Positions 17,149 to 26,064 of a stretch of DNA of 64,000 bases are shown here, piece after piece. Numbering within the stretch: position 1 is the stretch's first letter; each line of letters starts with the position of its first letter. Source of the DNA: an uncultured cyanobacterium (GTDB lineage Bacteria > Cyanobacteriota > Cyanobacteriia > PCC-6307 > Cyanobiaceae); contig CAIXBB010000023.1 of assembly GCA_903917565.1 (NCBI GenBank), forward strand, positions 21,734 through 85,733, written 5' to 3'. Position numbers and translations under genes: made by a program. The notes under the pieces are model-generated. The model was not told the origin of the DNA and did not search any database. It saw only the letters and a program-made list of their open reading frames with translations.

Positions 17149-18179
17149 TGCTTCAGCCAGCCGAACAGATCCCTGTTGTCGCGGACCCAGCGGATCAGAT
17201 GGCGCACGCCCGCATCGACGGTGATCTCCGGTGCCCATTGCAGGTGCTCGGCGGCCTTGGTGACATCGCAGATGAACACGGGCTGGTCGCCGGGTCGGGA
17301 CTGGCCGCTGAGGGGGGTGAGCGTGATGGCCAGCTCCTCCTCAAGGAAGCGCAGCAGATCCCGCAGGCAGAGGGTGTTGACGGGGCCGCCGCCGATGTTG
17401 AAGGCCTGGCCGCTGATCGCCTCGCGGTGGTGCCAGGCGGCTTCGTAGGCCCGGGCCAGGTCCCGCACGTCGAGCACGTCCCGGGTCTGCCAGCCGTCGC
17501 CGTAGAGGGTGATCGGCCGCTCCAGAAGGGCGGCGATGCTGAACCAGGCCACCCAGCCCTGGTCTTCGATGCCGAACTGCCGTGTGCCGTAGATGCAGGA
17601 CTGGCGGAAGGCACAGGTATGCAGGTCGTAGATGCGGGCGTAATCGATCGTGTATTGATCGGCGACCCCCTTGGAGCAGCCGTAGGGGGAGTGGAAGTCG
17701 AGGGGCTGGCTCTCCGGCACGCCGGCGGGCAGATCCCGGAAGCGGTAGCCATGGGAAGTCAGTTCCACCGAAACGGTTTCCATGCCGCCATAGACCTTGT
17801 TGGTGGAGGCGTAGAGCACGAAGCTGCCGGGGGAATGGAGCCTGATCGCCTCCATCACGTTGAAGGTGCCCAGGGCATTGATCTCGAAGTCCTCCCGCGG
17901 GTTGGTGTAGGAGGTGGTGACCGCCACCTGGGCCGCCAGGTGCAGGAGCATCGCGGGACGAAGGCTGGCCACGACCTCGGCGAGGGCGTCGGCCTGGCGG
18001 ATGTCGACCCGATGAAAGGCGATGGCGGGATGCTGGGCGAGCAGCCAGCGGAGGTTGTCCTCCGTGCCCCGACGGGACAGGTTGTCGAGGATCGCCACCT
18101 CCCACCCCAGGGAGGCGAAGTGCTGGGCGGCATTGACGCCGATGAAACCGGCGCCGCCGGTGATCAGGATCGAAGGCAT
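17145..18179 (-). CDS. CDP-paratose 2-epimerase (CDP-tyvelose epimerase)-like extended SDR
   Basis: The product (344 residues) has a canonical TGGAGFIG nucleotide motif (7-14). It also has STNKVYGG, the catalytic SPYGCSKG (YxxxK) and the segment RQFGIEDQGWVAWF, which is characteristic of CDP-tyvelose epimerases. Those enzymes invert C2 of a CDP-3,6-dideoxyhexose. No other CDP-sugar gene (CDP-glucose synthase or dehydratase, E1 reductase) is seen in the window. The true substrate may therefore be a different nucleotide sugar, or the rest of the pathway lies elsewhere. It heads a group with a GT4 and an amidotransferase. The 153 bases upstream, with a weak hairpin at 18274-18291, should contain its promoter. 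Confidence 0.82.
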   Translation of the reverse strand: MPSILITGGAGFIGVNAAQHFASLGWEVAILDNLSRRGTEDNLRWLLAQHPAIAFHRVDIRQADALAEVVASLRPAMLLHLAAQVAVTTSYTNPREDFEINALGTFNVMEAIRLHSPGSFVLYASTNKVYGGMETVSVELTSHGYRFRDLPAGVPESQPLDFHSPYGCSKGVADQYTIDYARIYDLHTCAFRQSCIYGTRQFGIEDQGWVAWFSIAALLERPITLYGDGWQTRDVLDVRDLARAYEAAWHHREAISGQAFNIGGGPVNTLCLRDLLRFLEEELAITLTPLSGQSRPGDQPVFICDVTKAAEHLQWAPEITVDAGVRHLIRWVRDNRDLFGWLKQ

Positions 18180-18231
18180 CGAAAAGTGGGAGGCGGGGGA
18201 ATCGAGGGGACGGGACGGGCGAGGGGGCCTT

Positions 18232-18239
18232 GCGATCGC
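18232..18239. repeat. HIP1 octamer GCGATCGC
   Basis: An 8-base palindrome typical of cyanobacterial genomes lies in the intergenic stretch before the epimerase gene. Another copy lies inside the SDR gene near 10045. Its presence supports the taxonomic assignment but has no assigned local role. Confidence 0.6.
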
Positions 18240-18332
18240 GAAGGGTGTGGCGAAGCGGCGGAGAGGGGAAGCCTCCGGCGGTCAGGCCGGACCATAAACC
18301 AACCTTCAGATCCTGCGTAATCGTGCGTCCGC

Positions 18333-19136
18333 TCAAGGCGGAGTCGACAGGCTGCGGTGACCCTCCAGAAGCATCAGATGGAGCAGGAGTTCGGCATACA
18401 TGCGTTGCTGGGCATAGGCCCAGCCACGCCAACCCTCCAGCACGCCTCCCTTCCAGAGCAGACAGAACAACAGAGCGGCGTAGGGGGCCAGTGGTGTGTG
18501 CTTTCGCAGGCGATCCGCCAGTGAAAGTTGGCGGGAGGGAGTGGCGCGCAGTTTGGCCGCTTCAATCGCCAGATACTTCCCCTGGGAGGCCAGCCAGCGC
18601 TGCAGTGGTTTGCGGTCGTCGTGGAGGATCGGCTGCCGCAGGCGTTTGACAGGCCCCGAGAGGACGATGCGGTGCCCATGGCCGTCGTTGCGGTAACGGC
18701 CGAGGCCCCGGCGGTACAGGCTGATCCGTGGCGGCAGCATGCCGCTGCGCAGGGGACGGCCGCCGATGCAGTAGAGGAACGGGATGGCGAAGCCCGCCAC
18801 CCCCGTGTTGGCCGGATCCCTGATCGCCGTCTGGATTTCGCTGGCCAGCGACGGCTGGATGCGGTAGTCCGCATCCAGGCTCAGGACCCAGGGGGTGGTG
18901 ATCTGATCGAGGCCGAAGTTGCACTGGTCAGCAAAGCTGTCGAAGGCGCGATGCAGCACCCGCACCGCGGCATGTTCGGCAAGGATCGAGAGAGTGGCGT
19001 CGCTGCTGCCACTGTCGATCACAACGATGGAATCCAGCCAACGCAGGTGATCAAGGGTGCGCTTGATGTTGGCCTCTTCGTTGTAAGTCAGGATCAGGGC
19101 GCTCAGGAGGCTGCCTGCGACCTCGGGCAGGCTCAT
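18333..19136 (-). CDS. Family 2 glycosyltransferase, WaaE/KdtX-like
   Basis: This 267-residue GT-A protein has ALILTYNEEANIKRTL at the N-terminus, the VIDSGSSDAT nucleotide loop and the LSLDADYR acidic motif. The arrangement resembles the WaaE/beta-glucosyltransferase branch of family 2. The ATG at 19136 overlaps the Wzy-like gene stop in ATGA. It is the last gene of the long minus-strand run that starts near 36.1 kb; only a weak hairpin (TCCGGC/GCCGGA, 18274-18291) follows it. The sugar is not known. Confidence 0.85.
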   Translation of the reverse strand: MSLPEVAGSLLSALILTYNEEANIKRTLDHLRWLDSIVVIDSGSSDATLSILAEHAAVRVLHRAFDSFADQCNFGLDQITTPWVLSLDADYRIQPSLASEIQTAIRDPANTGVAGFAIPFLYCIGGRPLRSGMLPPRISLYRRGLGRYRNDGHGHRIVLSGPVKRLRQPILHDDRKPLQRWLASQGKYLAIEAAKLRATPSRQLSLADRLRKHTPLAPYAALLFCLLWKGGVLEGWRGWAYAQQRMYAELLLHLMLLEGHRSLSTPP

Positions 19137-20590
19137 GCCAGGGGTTGGGAGCTTTGCTCCATCAGCAGCTGCCGCTGCAGTTGTTGCTGTTGCCACTGGG
19201 CCCATTGCTCCTGCCGCTGGGACACCAGGGTGGGAATGGCCAGAAATGAGCCCAGGGAAAGGCTCATCAGAATCAATACGAAGGGGTCTCCGTAGAGCTG
19301 GGCCGCCGAGAAGAACGCCGGGACGTTGGCCAGGGCGAAGGACATGAGCCCCATCAACAGGGCGGAGGTGGACTGGGGCAGCTGCTTGAGGAGGCGGAAG
19401 TTGCGCAGCAGTACAAGAGCCAGAAGCACCATAATCACACCGAGAATCACCATGCCTGGGACGCCGAGTTCCAGGATCAGACGACCGCCGCCGCCTTCGG
19501 AGACGTAACCCACACTCTGGATCGCGTTCCGGGCGGCATTCTGAATGAGGCCACCGGTGCTGGCGCCGGCGCCCACCCCCATGCCGATGCCGTCGGACAC
19601 CTGGATGGCCCTCAAGGTGGCGCCGATGCCCTGGGAGTCGACGCGCTCGACCAGGTCCTGCTGGATGGTCAGGGAGCGGTTGGTGTATTCACCGAAGTTC
19701 TCGCCCAGACTCTCTGAAAGGATGAAGGCATAGAGGGGATAGGCGATCCCCGCCACCCCGAGCACACTGGAGATCACCCGCTCCTTGGAGGCTGGGCTGG
19801 CCCTGCGGCTGAAGAGCAGCAGGTAGATGGCCACGAAAGCCATGATCAGCACCTGGGCCTTGCGGCGGCCGGTGAGGAGGGTAAGGAAGGCAAAGCTGAC
19901 CGCCATCAGCAGCAGCCCGATCTGGTTGGTCGGTTTCTGGCTGGCGAGGGCCATTGATGCCGCGATACAGGCGGCGGCCGAAAGCTGCCAGGAGGCGATT
20001 TCACTGGTGCGCCAGAAGCCTGAGGCCCCCTTGGACGAAAAGCCATAGCGGAAGGTGATGAGCAGTCCCTCGCCGACTTCCTTGAGGGTGGGATGGTCGA
20101 CCCCCTGGAAACTGAGGAACACCGTGAGACCCATCACCGCCGAGCCGATCAGATAAAGCGTCAGCAGGCGTTTCAGCAATGGCAGGTTGCATCCCACCTG
20201 GAAGCCCACCCAGAGGCCAAAGGCGGGCGCCAGATAGAAGGCGGCGCCGATCGCGGTCAGCCGGATATCAGAGAAGCGGGCAAAGCTGTTGAGGCTCTGC
20301 AGCGCGATCAGGGTGAAGTAGATCGTGACCCAGCCATCGAATTGGGGCACGGTCCAGAACATCGCCCGCAGGTTGAAGCGCCCCGCCCGCTCCAGGAGCA
20401 CGAAGCCGCAGAGGGCGAAGCCGATCAGCACAAGGCCGACCATGTAGCCGGGTTGGCCCTCAGTGATCTTGCGCAGGGGATCCTGCACGAAGCCGATGAG
20501 GAGTGTCACCATCAGGCCGGTGCGCCAATCCCCGTCGAGGAGAACGGCGGCGAGCGCCCCGAAGATCACGAGCAGCAGCAGGATGGTCAT
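19133..20590 (-). CDS. O-antigen ligase/polymerase-like membrane protein (Wzy type)
   Basis: The 485-residue product is a polytopic membrane protein with about ten to twelve helices. A large extracytoplasmic loop occupies roughly residues 280-370, and the C-terminal tail is polar and glutamine-rich. This is the topology of Wzy polymerases and WaaL ligases, which join lipid-linked repeat units in the periplasm. With WecA, Wza and Wzc types in the same locus, a Wzy polymerase is the best reading. Sequence identity in this family is low, so the call is by topology and context. ATGA overlaps link it to the genes on both sides. Confidence 0.78.
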   Translation of the reverse strand: MTILLLLVIFGALAAVLLDGDWRTGLMVTLLIGFVQDPLRKITEGQPGYMVGLVLIGFALCGFVLLERAGRFNLRAMFWTVPQFDGWVTIYFTLIALQSLNSFARFSDIRLTAIGAAFYLAPAFGLWVGFQVGCNLPLLKRLLTLYLIGSAVMGLTVFLSFQGVDHPTLKEVGEGLLITFRYGFSSKGASGFWRTSEIASWQLSAAACIAASMALASQKPTNQIGLLLMAVSFAFLTLLTGRRKAQVLIMAFVAIYLLLFSRRASPASKERVISSVLGVAGIAYPLYAFILSESLGENFGEYTNRSLTIQQDLVERVDSQGIGATLRAIQVSDGIGMGVGAGASTGGLIQNAARNAIQSVGYVSEGGGGRLILELGVPGMVILGVIMVLLALVLLRNFRLLKQLPQSTSALLMGLMSFALANVPAFFSAAQLYGDPFVLILMSLSLGSFLAIPTLVSQRQEQWAQWQQQQLQRQLLMEQSSQPLA

Positions 20591-21765
20591 CGGCCGGCGG
20601 AGGAGGTCAGCACCTGGCGGTAGGCGTCACGCAGCTGAAGGGCAAGCGTGCTCCATGAAAAATCCGTCTCCGCAAGGGTAAAGGCGGAAGCCCGCATTGA
20701 CAGCGAAGGCCGCTCCAGGGCGGTGGCCAGCGTCAGTGCCAGAGCTTCCGGGTCGCTGACGCAGACCAGGCCGGCGTCGGCGCGGGCCACGTCGGCGGCC
20801 ACAGCCACCTCGGGAGAAAGGATCACGGGGGTGCCGGCGGCGAGAGCTTCCACGGCCGCAATACCGAAATTCTCCGCCGCCGATGGCAGCACGTACCAGT
20901 CCGCGCCCTTCAGGAGCTGCCACTTCGCTTCCCCTTCCACGAATCCGAGCCAGCGGCAGCGAGCGTCGATGCCCAGCTCCCTGCTCCGCTCCTGCAGGCC
21001 TGCGACGTAACTGGGCTCCCCATCGCCGGCGACGGCCAGTTCCCACCGCGCTTCGGGCCGCTGCCGCTGCAGCAGGGCCAGGGCGTCCAACAGGTTCTCC
21101 AGCTGCTTCTTCGGGTGCAGCCGCGAAAGGAACAGGAAGCGGATCGGCGCCGAACCGTGCGGGGTGTCCACCGGCTGCCCCTGGGTGGGCGGGCAGCGCA
21201 CCCCCAGGGGCAGCACCAGGCCCGGTGGGGCCAGGCCGAGGGCAGCGGCTTCGTCCCGTTCGGCCATGGTGGTGAAGTGGAGAGCGGCTGCCTGCTGAAG
21301 GTTGCGGCGTTCGATCAGGCGCAGCATCAAACGTTTGCGGCCGCGGCTCTGGGCCAGGCTCCACGGGCTCAGCTGGCCGATGCTCCGCAGGATGTAGGGA
21401 ACACCGGCCCAGCGGGCCTGGGCCATGGCACTGGTGGAGGGATAGGAGAACAGGGCATGGATGTGGAGCAAGGAATACCGCTTCAGGTGCCTGGCCAGCC
21501 ACAGGTTGAGCCCGGGGCTGAAGGCGAATTCCCTCAGGGCGGCGATGGGCGGGCTCCAGCGGGGAAAGGCCAGCACCGGCACCCCCTGATGCCACTGCCA
21601 GCGGCCGGTGACCAGGTCCGGATGCAGCCCCGGGCCATGGTCGTTGGTGGTGAGGATGGCGGCGTCCACGTCCTGGAGGCGCAGGGCCGCCACCATGTCG
21701 ATCACGGCCCGGCTGGGGCCGCCCCGCAGCGGGCTGATGGAGGGGATGACGTGCAGGACCTTCAT
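20587..21765 (-). CDS. Family 4 glycosyltransferase
   Basis: A GT-B enzyme of 392 residues starting MKVLHVIPSISPLRGG, where the glycine pair binds substrate. The donor half contains FLFLSRLHPKKQLEN and the SAAENFGIAAVEALAAGTPVI segment with both conserved glutamates. The ATG at 21765 overlaps the preceding gene by four bases; upstream extension of the frame is a shadow of that gene. It belongs to the co-translated run feeding the Wzy-like polymerase. The sugar specificity is unknown. Confidence 0.9.
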   Translation of the reverse strand: MKVLHVIPSISPLRGGPSRAVIDMVAALRLQDVDAAILTTNDHGPGLHPDLVTGRWQWHQGVPVLAFPRWSPPIAALREFAFSPGLNLWLARHLKRYSLLHIHALFSYPSTSAMAQARWAGVPYILRSIGQLSPWSLAQSRGRKRLMLRLIERRNLQQAAALHFTTMAERDEAAALGLAPPGLVLPLGVRCPPTQGQPVDTPHGSAPIRFLFLSRLHPKKQLENLLDALALLQRQRPEARWELAVAGDGEPSYVAGLQERSRELGIDARCRWLGFVEGEAKWQLLKGADWYVLPSAAENFGIAAVEALAAGTPVILSPEVAVAADVARADAGLVCVSDPEALALTLATALERPSLSMRASAFTLAETDFSWSTLALQLRDAYRQVLTSSAGR

Positions 21766-23063
21766 GGCGAGGGGCGAGCCACCAGGAAGCGGTCGAAGGT
21801 CGCCCCCCAGGCCCTGGCCACCTGGGGGGCGGCGTAGGCGCCGATGGCGTCCGGGTTGAGGCGATGACGGTCGCGGTAGCCGCTGGTCTGGCGTTGCAAC
21901 GCCACCAGGGCATCGAAGATGGCGGAGCTGCTCTCGATGTCGCAGTAGAGGCCTTTGTGCAGGTCTTCGAGGATGGCCTGGAGCGGGTTGCCCAGCGGTC
22001 CGGCCACCAGCACCGGCGTGGCGTGGGGGAGGTACTCGAAGAATTTCGAGGGCAGGTTGTCCGTGTGGCGTGGCCCGATCAGCACCAGCAGGGCATCGGC
22101 CGCCTCGGCCAGCTGGTGGGAGCGTTCGTTGCTCACGGCGGCATGCACCCTGATGGCGTTGCGCAGGCAGGGGTCGCTGCGGATGGCCGTTCTGGCCGCT
22201 GCGTAGAGATAGCCGTACAGCAGGATCCGGAGTTCTCCGTGGCCTTCCCTCTCCCATCGGCGCACGGCCTCCAGCAACGGCTCGATCGGCCGCCAGGGGC
22301 CCAGGTTGCCGGGGTGAAACAGCGTCAGCGGGGCGCCAACCGTCGCCGTTGGTTCCCCGGGAGCCGCCGGGCCTGTCCTGGCGGCTGGTGGTGGGGCATT
22401 GCCGACCTCGAAGCAGTCCGGCAGGAAGCTGGCGGGGGTGGCACCCAGGAGCCCCTGCTCCCGGTAGCGCTGCAGGGTGAGGGGTGAGGCGAAGACGGCC
22501 CCCGCGGCGGCGGCCAGCACGGCCAGCTGGCGCTCGGGATGGGCCGGATGAAAGAGGCCCTTCTCCCGGTGGCCGCAGGGATCGTCATAGATGGCGATGA
22601 AGGGTTTGCCGAGTTGCCCGGCCACATCCCTTGCCACCTCAAGCACCGTGAAATCCGGACAGATCCCGGCCACCACATCGAACGGAATCGTCGCTGTCGT
22701 TTCCAGGGCCATGGCCCTGAGGCCCTTGAGGGCGTGGGTCTGGGGGTTATGGCCCGCCAGCTGCTCCAGCCGCCGATGGATCAGCTGGCGCAGGCCATAC
22801 CAGAGGTGGAGCGGGGTGCCGGCTCGGTGGCGGTTCTTGCGGATGGCGCAGCGCTGGGAACGGGAGACCCACTGGCTGTAGTGGCAGAAACGCTCCTGGC
22901 CGGGAAATGGCTCCGGTGTGACGGCATCCAGCCGGGGGTCGGGACCGACGACATGGAACTCCCAGCCCGCCGCCGGCAGATGGGGCAGCAGCTTGGCGTA
23001 GCGACGGGCCTGGACGCCGCCTCCCCCCGGGGGTTGGAGGGAGAGGATCAGGGCCCTGGCCAT
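21762..23063 (-). CDS. GT-B glycosyltransferase
   Basis: This 433-residue protein begins ALILSLQPPGGGGVQARRYA, the glycine-rich N-terminal loop of GT4-like enzymes. Its C-terminal half has LFHPGNLGPW and a PSKFFEYLPHATPVLV segment, a variant of the family donor site. It matches the group of pathway glycosyltransferases that open with a search for the head region of a polysaccharide backbone. Only one base separates its start from the stop of the upstream fusion gene. The assignment to a subfamily is uncertain, the general class is not. Confidence 0.82.
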   Translation of the reverse strand: MARALILSLQPPGGGGVQARRYAKLLPHLPAAGWEFHVVGPDPRLDAVTPEPFPGQERFCHYSQWVSRSQRCAIRKNRHRAGTPLHLWYGLRQLIHRRLEQLAGHNPQTHALKGLRAMALETTATIPFDVVAGICPDFTVLEVARDVAGQLGKPFIAIYDDPCGHREKGLFHPAHPERQLAVLAAAAGAVFASPLTLQRYREQGLLGATPASFLPDCFEVGNAPPPAARTGPAAPGEPTATVGAPLTLFHPGNLGPWRPIEPLLEAVRRWEREGHGELRILLYGYLYAAARTAIRSDPCLRNAIRVHAAVSNERSHQLAEAADALLVLIGPRHTDNLPSKFFEYLPHATPVLVAGPLGNPLQAILEDLHKGLYCDIESSSAIFDALVALQRQTSGYRDRHRLNPDAIGAYAAPQVARAWGATFDRFLVARPSP

Positions 23064-23064
23064 C

Positions 23065-25128
23065 TCAGCGCTGCTCCACCAGGGCCAGCCCCGCCAGGAT
23101 CCCCTCGGCGGCGTTCCGCACGCTGAAGTGGGTGTTGACCAGCTCTTTGGCCGTTGCCCCCATGCGGGCGGCGGCGGCCGGATCGGCGGCCATCCGCCCC
23201 ATGGCGGCGGCCAGGGCCGCTGGCTGGCCGACGGGGCTCACCAGGCCCGTGCGCCCGTCGAGCACCAGATCCTCGGCGCAACCCACCTGGTCGCTCACGA
23301 TCGCCGGCAGCCCGCAGGCCATGGCTTCATTCACCACCAGACCCCAGGTTTCGCCGTGGTCGGAGGGCAACACGAGGCAGTCGGCCGCCGCGTAGGCCGA
23401 GGGCATTCCGGACTGATTCAGGAAGCCGGCGAAAGTCACCGGCAGGCCGTGCCGGGTGGCCAGCGCTCTGCAGGCCTCCTCCAGGGGACCGGTGCCCACG
23501 AGCAGAAGATGCACCGGCGGGGCCAGGGGATCCACCAGAAGCAATCGCAGCGTTTCAAGCAGGTCGAACGGGCGTTTCTTGGGCTGGAGCTTGCCGGCGA
23601 ACAGAAAGCAGAAGGCCTTCGCTGGGATGGCCCAGCCCTGGCGCAGCTCCTCCCGGCGGGGACGCAGGGCGTCGGCCCGCTCGCCGAAGTAGGCGTTGTC
23701 GACGAAGTGGGGTGAGGACACCAATCGCTTTTCGGGCACGCCGAACTGTCGGTACCAGCGGGTATTGGCCGTGCCCACGGGAAGGCCGACGGAAACCCCC
23801 CGGAACAGGAACCAATAGGTGAGGGTCAGGGGCCAGGGCCTGGGGCGGAAGGCGTTGGAATCCATGCGCAGCAGCACCGGCAGGCCCTGCAGGCGGGCGG
23901 CGATGAACAACTGCACCATTCCCAGAAAGTGCCAGCCGGTCAGCAGCAGGGCATCGGGCCGTTGCCGGCCGGGACCGAACCCCAGCTCCCCGAGGGGGCG
24001 TGCCAGCCAGACGCCCCGGTAGCCGGACGTGATGCCGCGGCCCCGGCCACTGGTGGCTGCGTGCCAGCCGTAGCCCTCCAGCAACGGCACGTCCCACTCG
24101 AAGGAAACGCCGAATCCCAGCCCCTGGGTCCGGGCGTCCGGAAGGGTGAGATAGAGCACGTCACTCTGCACACCAGGGGCGGCGGCGAGGGCCTGGAACA
24201 GGGGTGTCTGGTACTGCACCGGATGGCTGCCGGCGATCAGCAGCCGGCGCCGGCGCGTCGGCAGAAGGGCCGGACCGTTCTTCTGCAGGCGCAGGGCCCA
24301 GAGCAGGCCACGCCCTTCGGCGATCAGCGTGGGAGGGATCCACCAGGGGTGGCGCAGGTGGTGACGACTGCGCACCGACCCCAGCCAGCCGCGCAGGCAG
24401 GCCGCCAGAGCCACGCCCGCGGGCTGGGTGCGCAGCTGGAAGTAATAGCGGCCCACGGCGTGGTCGGGCTTCACCGTGGTGAGGTGCTTGCCGTAGCTGC
24501 GGGTGCCGCCCCGCTCGGCCCGCAGATGGTGGATCAGGGCGCCGGGCACGTACTGGATCGGATGGCCCGCCTGGCGCCAGCGATGGGCGAATTCGGCTTC
24601 GAAGCGATAGGCCACCCGCACGAAGTTCTGGTCGAACCCCCCCAGCTCCAGAGCCCGCCGGCGGGGGATGGCCACATTGCCCCCCATGAATTCCTCAACC
24701 CTGCGGGGCCGCAGGCTGTTGAACAGGAACGGTCCCTCCTCCGCATCGCTGCGGCCCTGGTGCCAGGGCTGCAGCACCCGTCCGGCGAGCATGGCGTCGG
24801 GATCGGCGGCTCCCGCCTTTTCGTGGGCGGCGAGCAGCTCCGGGTCAGGCAGGATGTCGTCGTCGAGGAACAGCACCCGCTCGCCGTGGGCCTCCTGCAG
24901 GGCCACGTTCATGGCGCCGGTGATCGAGGGGGTCGGCAGCCGCAGCCATTGGATCCGTCCTTCCGCCTGCCAGGCGCCCAGCCGGGCTTCGCAGTCCGGA
25001 TCGTGGCGGGGCGTCTGGTCGACGACCAACAGCTCGAAGGGGGGCGGATCCAGGGCCAGCAGGGCAGCGACGCTGTCGATCAGCACCTGATCGCGGCCGT
25101 AGGTGGGGATCGCGACGCTGAGGGTCAT
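23065..25128 (-). CDS. Bifunctional GT2-GT4 glycosyltransferase fusion
   Basis: One 687-residue chain carries two different catalytic folds. Residues 1 to about 290 form a GT-A family 2 domain (LSVAIPTYGRD, then LFLDDDILPD as the acidic site). From about 294 a GT-B family 4 domain begins (RRLLIAGSHPVQYQ) and runs to the end. Its donor loop (PSDHGETWGLVVNEAMACG) and KPFDL-like elements are intact. Both active sites look complete, so the protein may add two successive sugars. No stop or frameshift separates the halves. The gene is joined by ATGA to the upstream GT2 gene. Confidence 0.88.
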   Translation of the reverse strand: MTLSVAIPTYGRDQVLIDSVAALLALDPPPFELLVVDQTPRHDPDCEARLGAWQAEGRIQWLRLPTPSITGAMNVALQEAHGERVLFLDDDILPDPELLAAHEKAGAADPDAMLAGRVLQPWHQGRSDAEEGPFLFNSLRPRRVEEFMGGNVAIPRRRALELGGFDQNFVRVAYRFEAEFAHRWRQAGHPIQYVPGALIHHLRAERGGTRSYGKHLTTVKPDHAVGRYYFQLRTQPAGVALAACLRGWLGSVRSRHHLRHPWWIPPTLIAEGRGLLWALRLQKNGPALLPTRRRRLLIAGSHPVQYQTPLFQALAAAPGVQSDVLYLTLPDARTQGLGFGVSFEWDVPLLEGYGWHAATSGRGRGITSGYRGVWLARPLGELGFGPGRQRPDALLLTGWHFLGMVQLFIAARLQGLPVLLRMDSNAFRPRPWPLTLTYWFLFRGVSVGLPVGTANTRWYRQFGVPEKRLVSSPHFVDNAYFGERADALRPRREELRQGWAIPAKAFCFLFAGKLQPKKRPFDLLETLRLLLVDPLAPPVHLLLVGTGPLEEACRALATRHGLPVTFAGFLNQSGMPSAYAAADCLVLPSDHGETWGLVVNEAMACGLPAIVSDQVGCAEDLVLDGRTGLVSPVGQPAALAAAMGRMAADPAAAARMGATAKELVNTHFSVRNAAEGILAGLALVEQR

Positions 25129-26060
25129 GGCAGGGTGGCCAGCTTGAGACGGGCCTTGAGGTGCCAGGGGTTGAGGGCGAGGGCCTGGCGCAGATAGTGG
25201 CGGGCCAGGTCCGGACGCTCGCGGCTGAGGCAGGCACCGATGAAATAGGCCCCATCGGCCTGCCGGCGGGGTTTGGCCCTGGAGCCACGGCAGCGGTCGC
25301 TCAGGGCCTCCGCCTCGGCCAGGAAGGGCATCTCCGGCTGCCCGCCGCGGCGGGCCTTGGTGGCCGCCACGATCAGGGCATGGAACGCCTCCTGCTCCTG
25401 GCGCCGCGAACCGCTGATCGATCCGGGGGAGAGGGTGGCCTCGTAGAGCACCTCCGGCACCACCAGGTGGTTGCCGAACTCCACCATGCGGCTCCAGAGA
25501 TCGATGTCCTGGGCGAAGTAGAACATCGGCCGATAGCCTCCGGCGCGCTCATAGGCACTGCGGCGCATCATCACCGAGCCGTGGATCGCAGGACCGGTGA
25601 GGCCATCGGCCAGCTCGCCGGCCTCCGGCGCGTTCACCCGGACGGTGGCCCCTTCGGGCACCACCAGGCGCACATGGGTGGAGCAGAGGCTGGCTTCGGG
25701 GTTTACCTCCAGGCAGCGCAGCTGGTGTCGCAGCCGGCCAGGCAGGGAGATGTCGCCCGCATCCTGGCGGGCGATGAAGCGGCCGCGGGCCACCTGGCAG
25801 CCTTCGATCAGGGAGCGGGTGAGGCCCCGGCCCTGCCGCTCCAGCACCTGCAGGCGCGGCTCACAGGCGGACCGTGCCGCGAGCAGCGCGCCGGTGTCGT
25901 CGCTGGAGCCGTCGTTGATCACCACGATCTCCAGATTCACCCCCTCCTGGCTGGTGAGGGAATCGAGAGTGGCGGCCAGGCTGGCGCCGCCGTTGCGCAC
26001 TCCCATCACCACTGACACCAGCGGGGCCGTGACGGATTCGTGCTCCACAGGCTCGTGCAT
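25125..26060 (-). CDS. Family 2 glycosyltransferase
   Basis: The product is 311 residues long. After a short polar N-terminus it has VSVVMGVRNGGASL, INDGSSDDTG and a later acidic FIARQDAGDIS segment, all family 2 landmarks. The C-terminal 70 residues are basic and may bind the lipid-linked acceptor or membrane. The gene starts four bases after the stop of the upstream double GT2 and overlaps the downstream fusion gene by ATGA. It is a confident GT2; the sugar is not known. Confidence 0.87.
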   Translation of the reverse strand: MHEPVEHESVTAPLVSVVMGVRNGGASLAATLDSLTSQEGVNLEIVVINDGSSDDTGALLAARSACEPRLQVLERQGRGLTRSLIEGCQVARGRFIARQDAGDISLPGRLRHQLRCLEVNPEASLCSTHVRLVVPEGATVRVNAPEAGELADGLTGPAIHGSVMMRRSAYERAGGYRPMFYFAQDIDLWSRMVEFGNHLVVPEVLYEATLSPGSISGSRRQEQEAFHALIVAATKARRGGQPEMPFLAEAEALSDRCRGSRAKPRRQADGAYFIGACLSRERPDLARHYLRQALALNPWHLKARLKLATLP

Positions 26061-26064
26061 CAGC

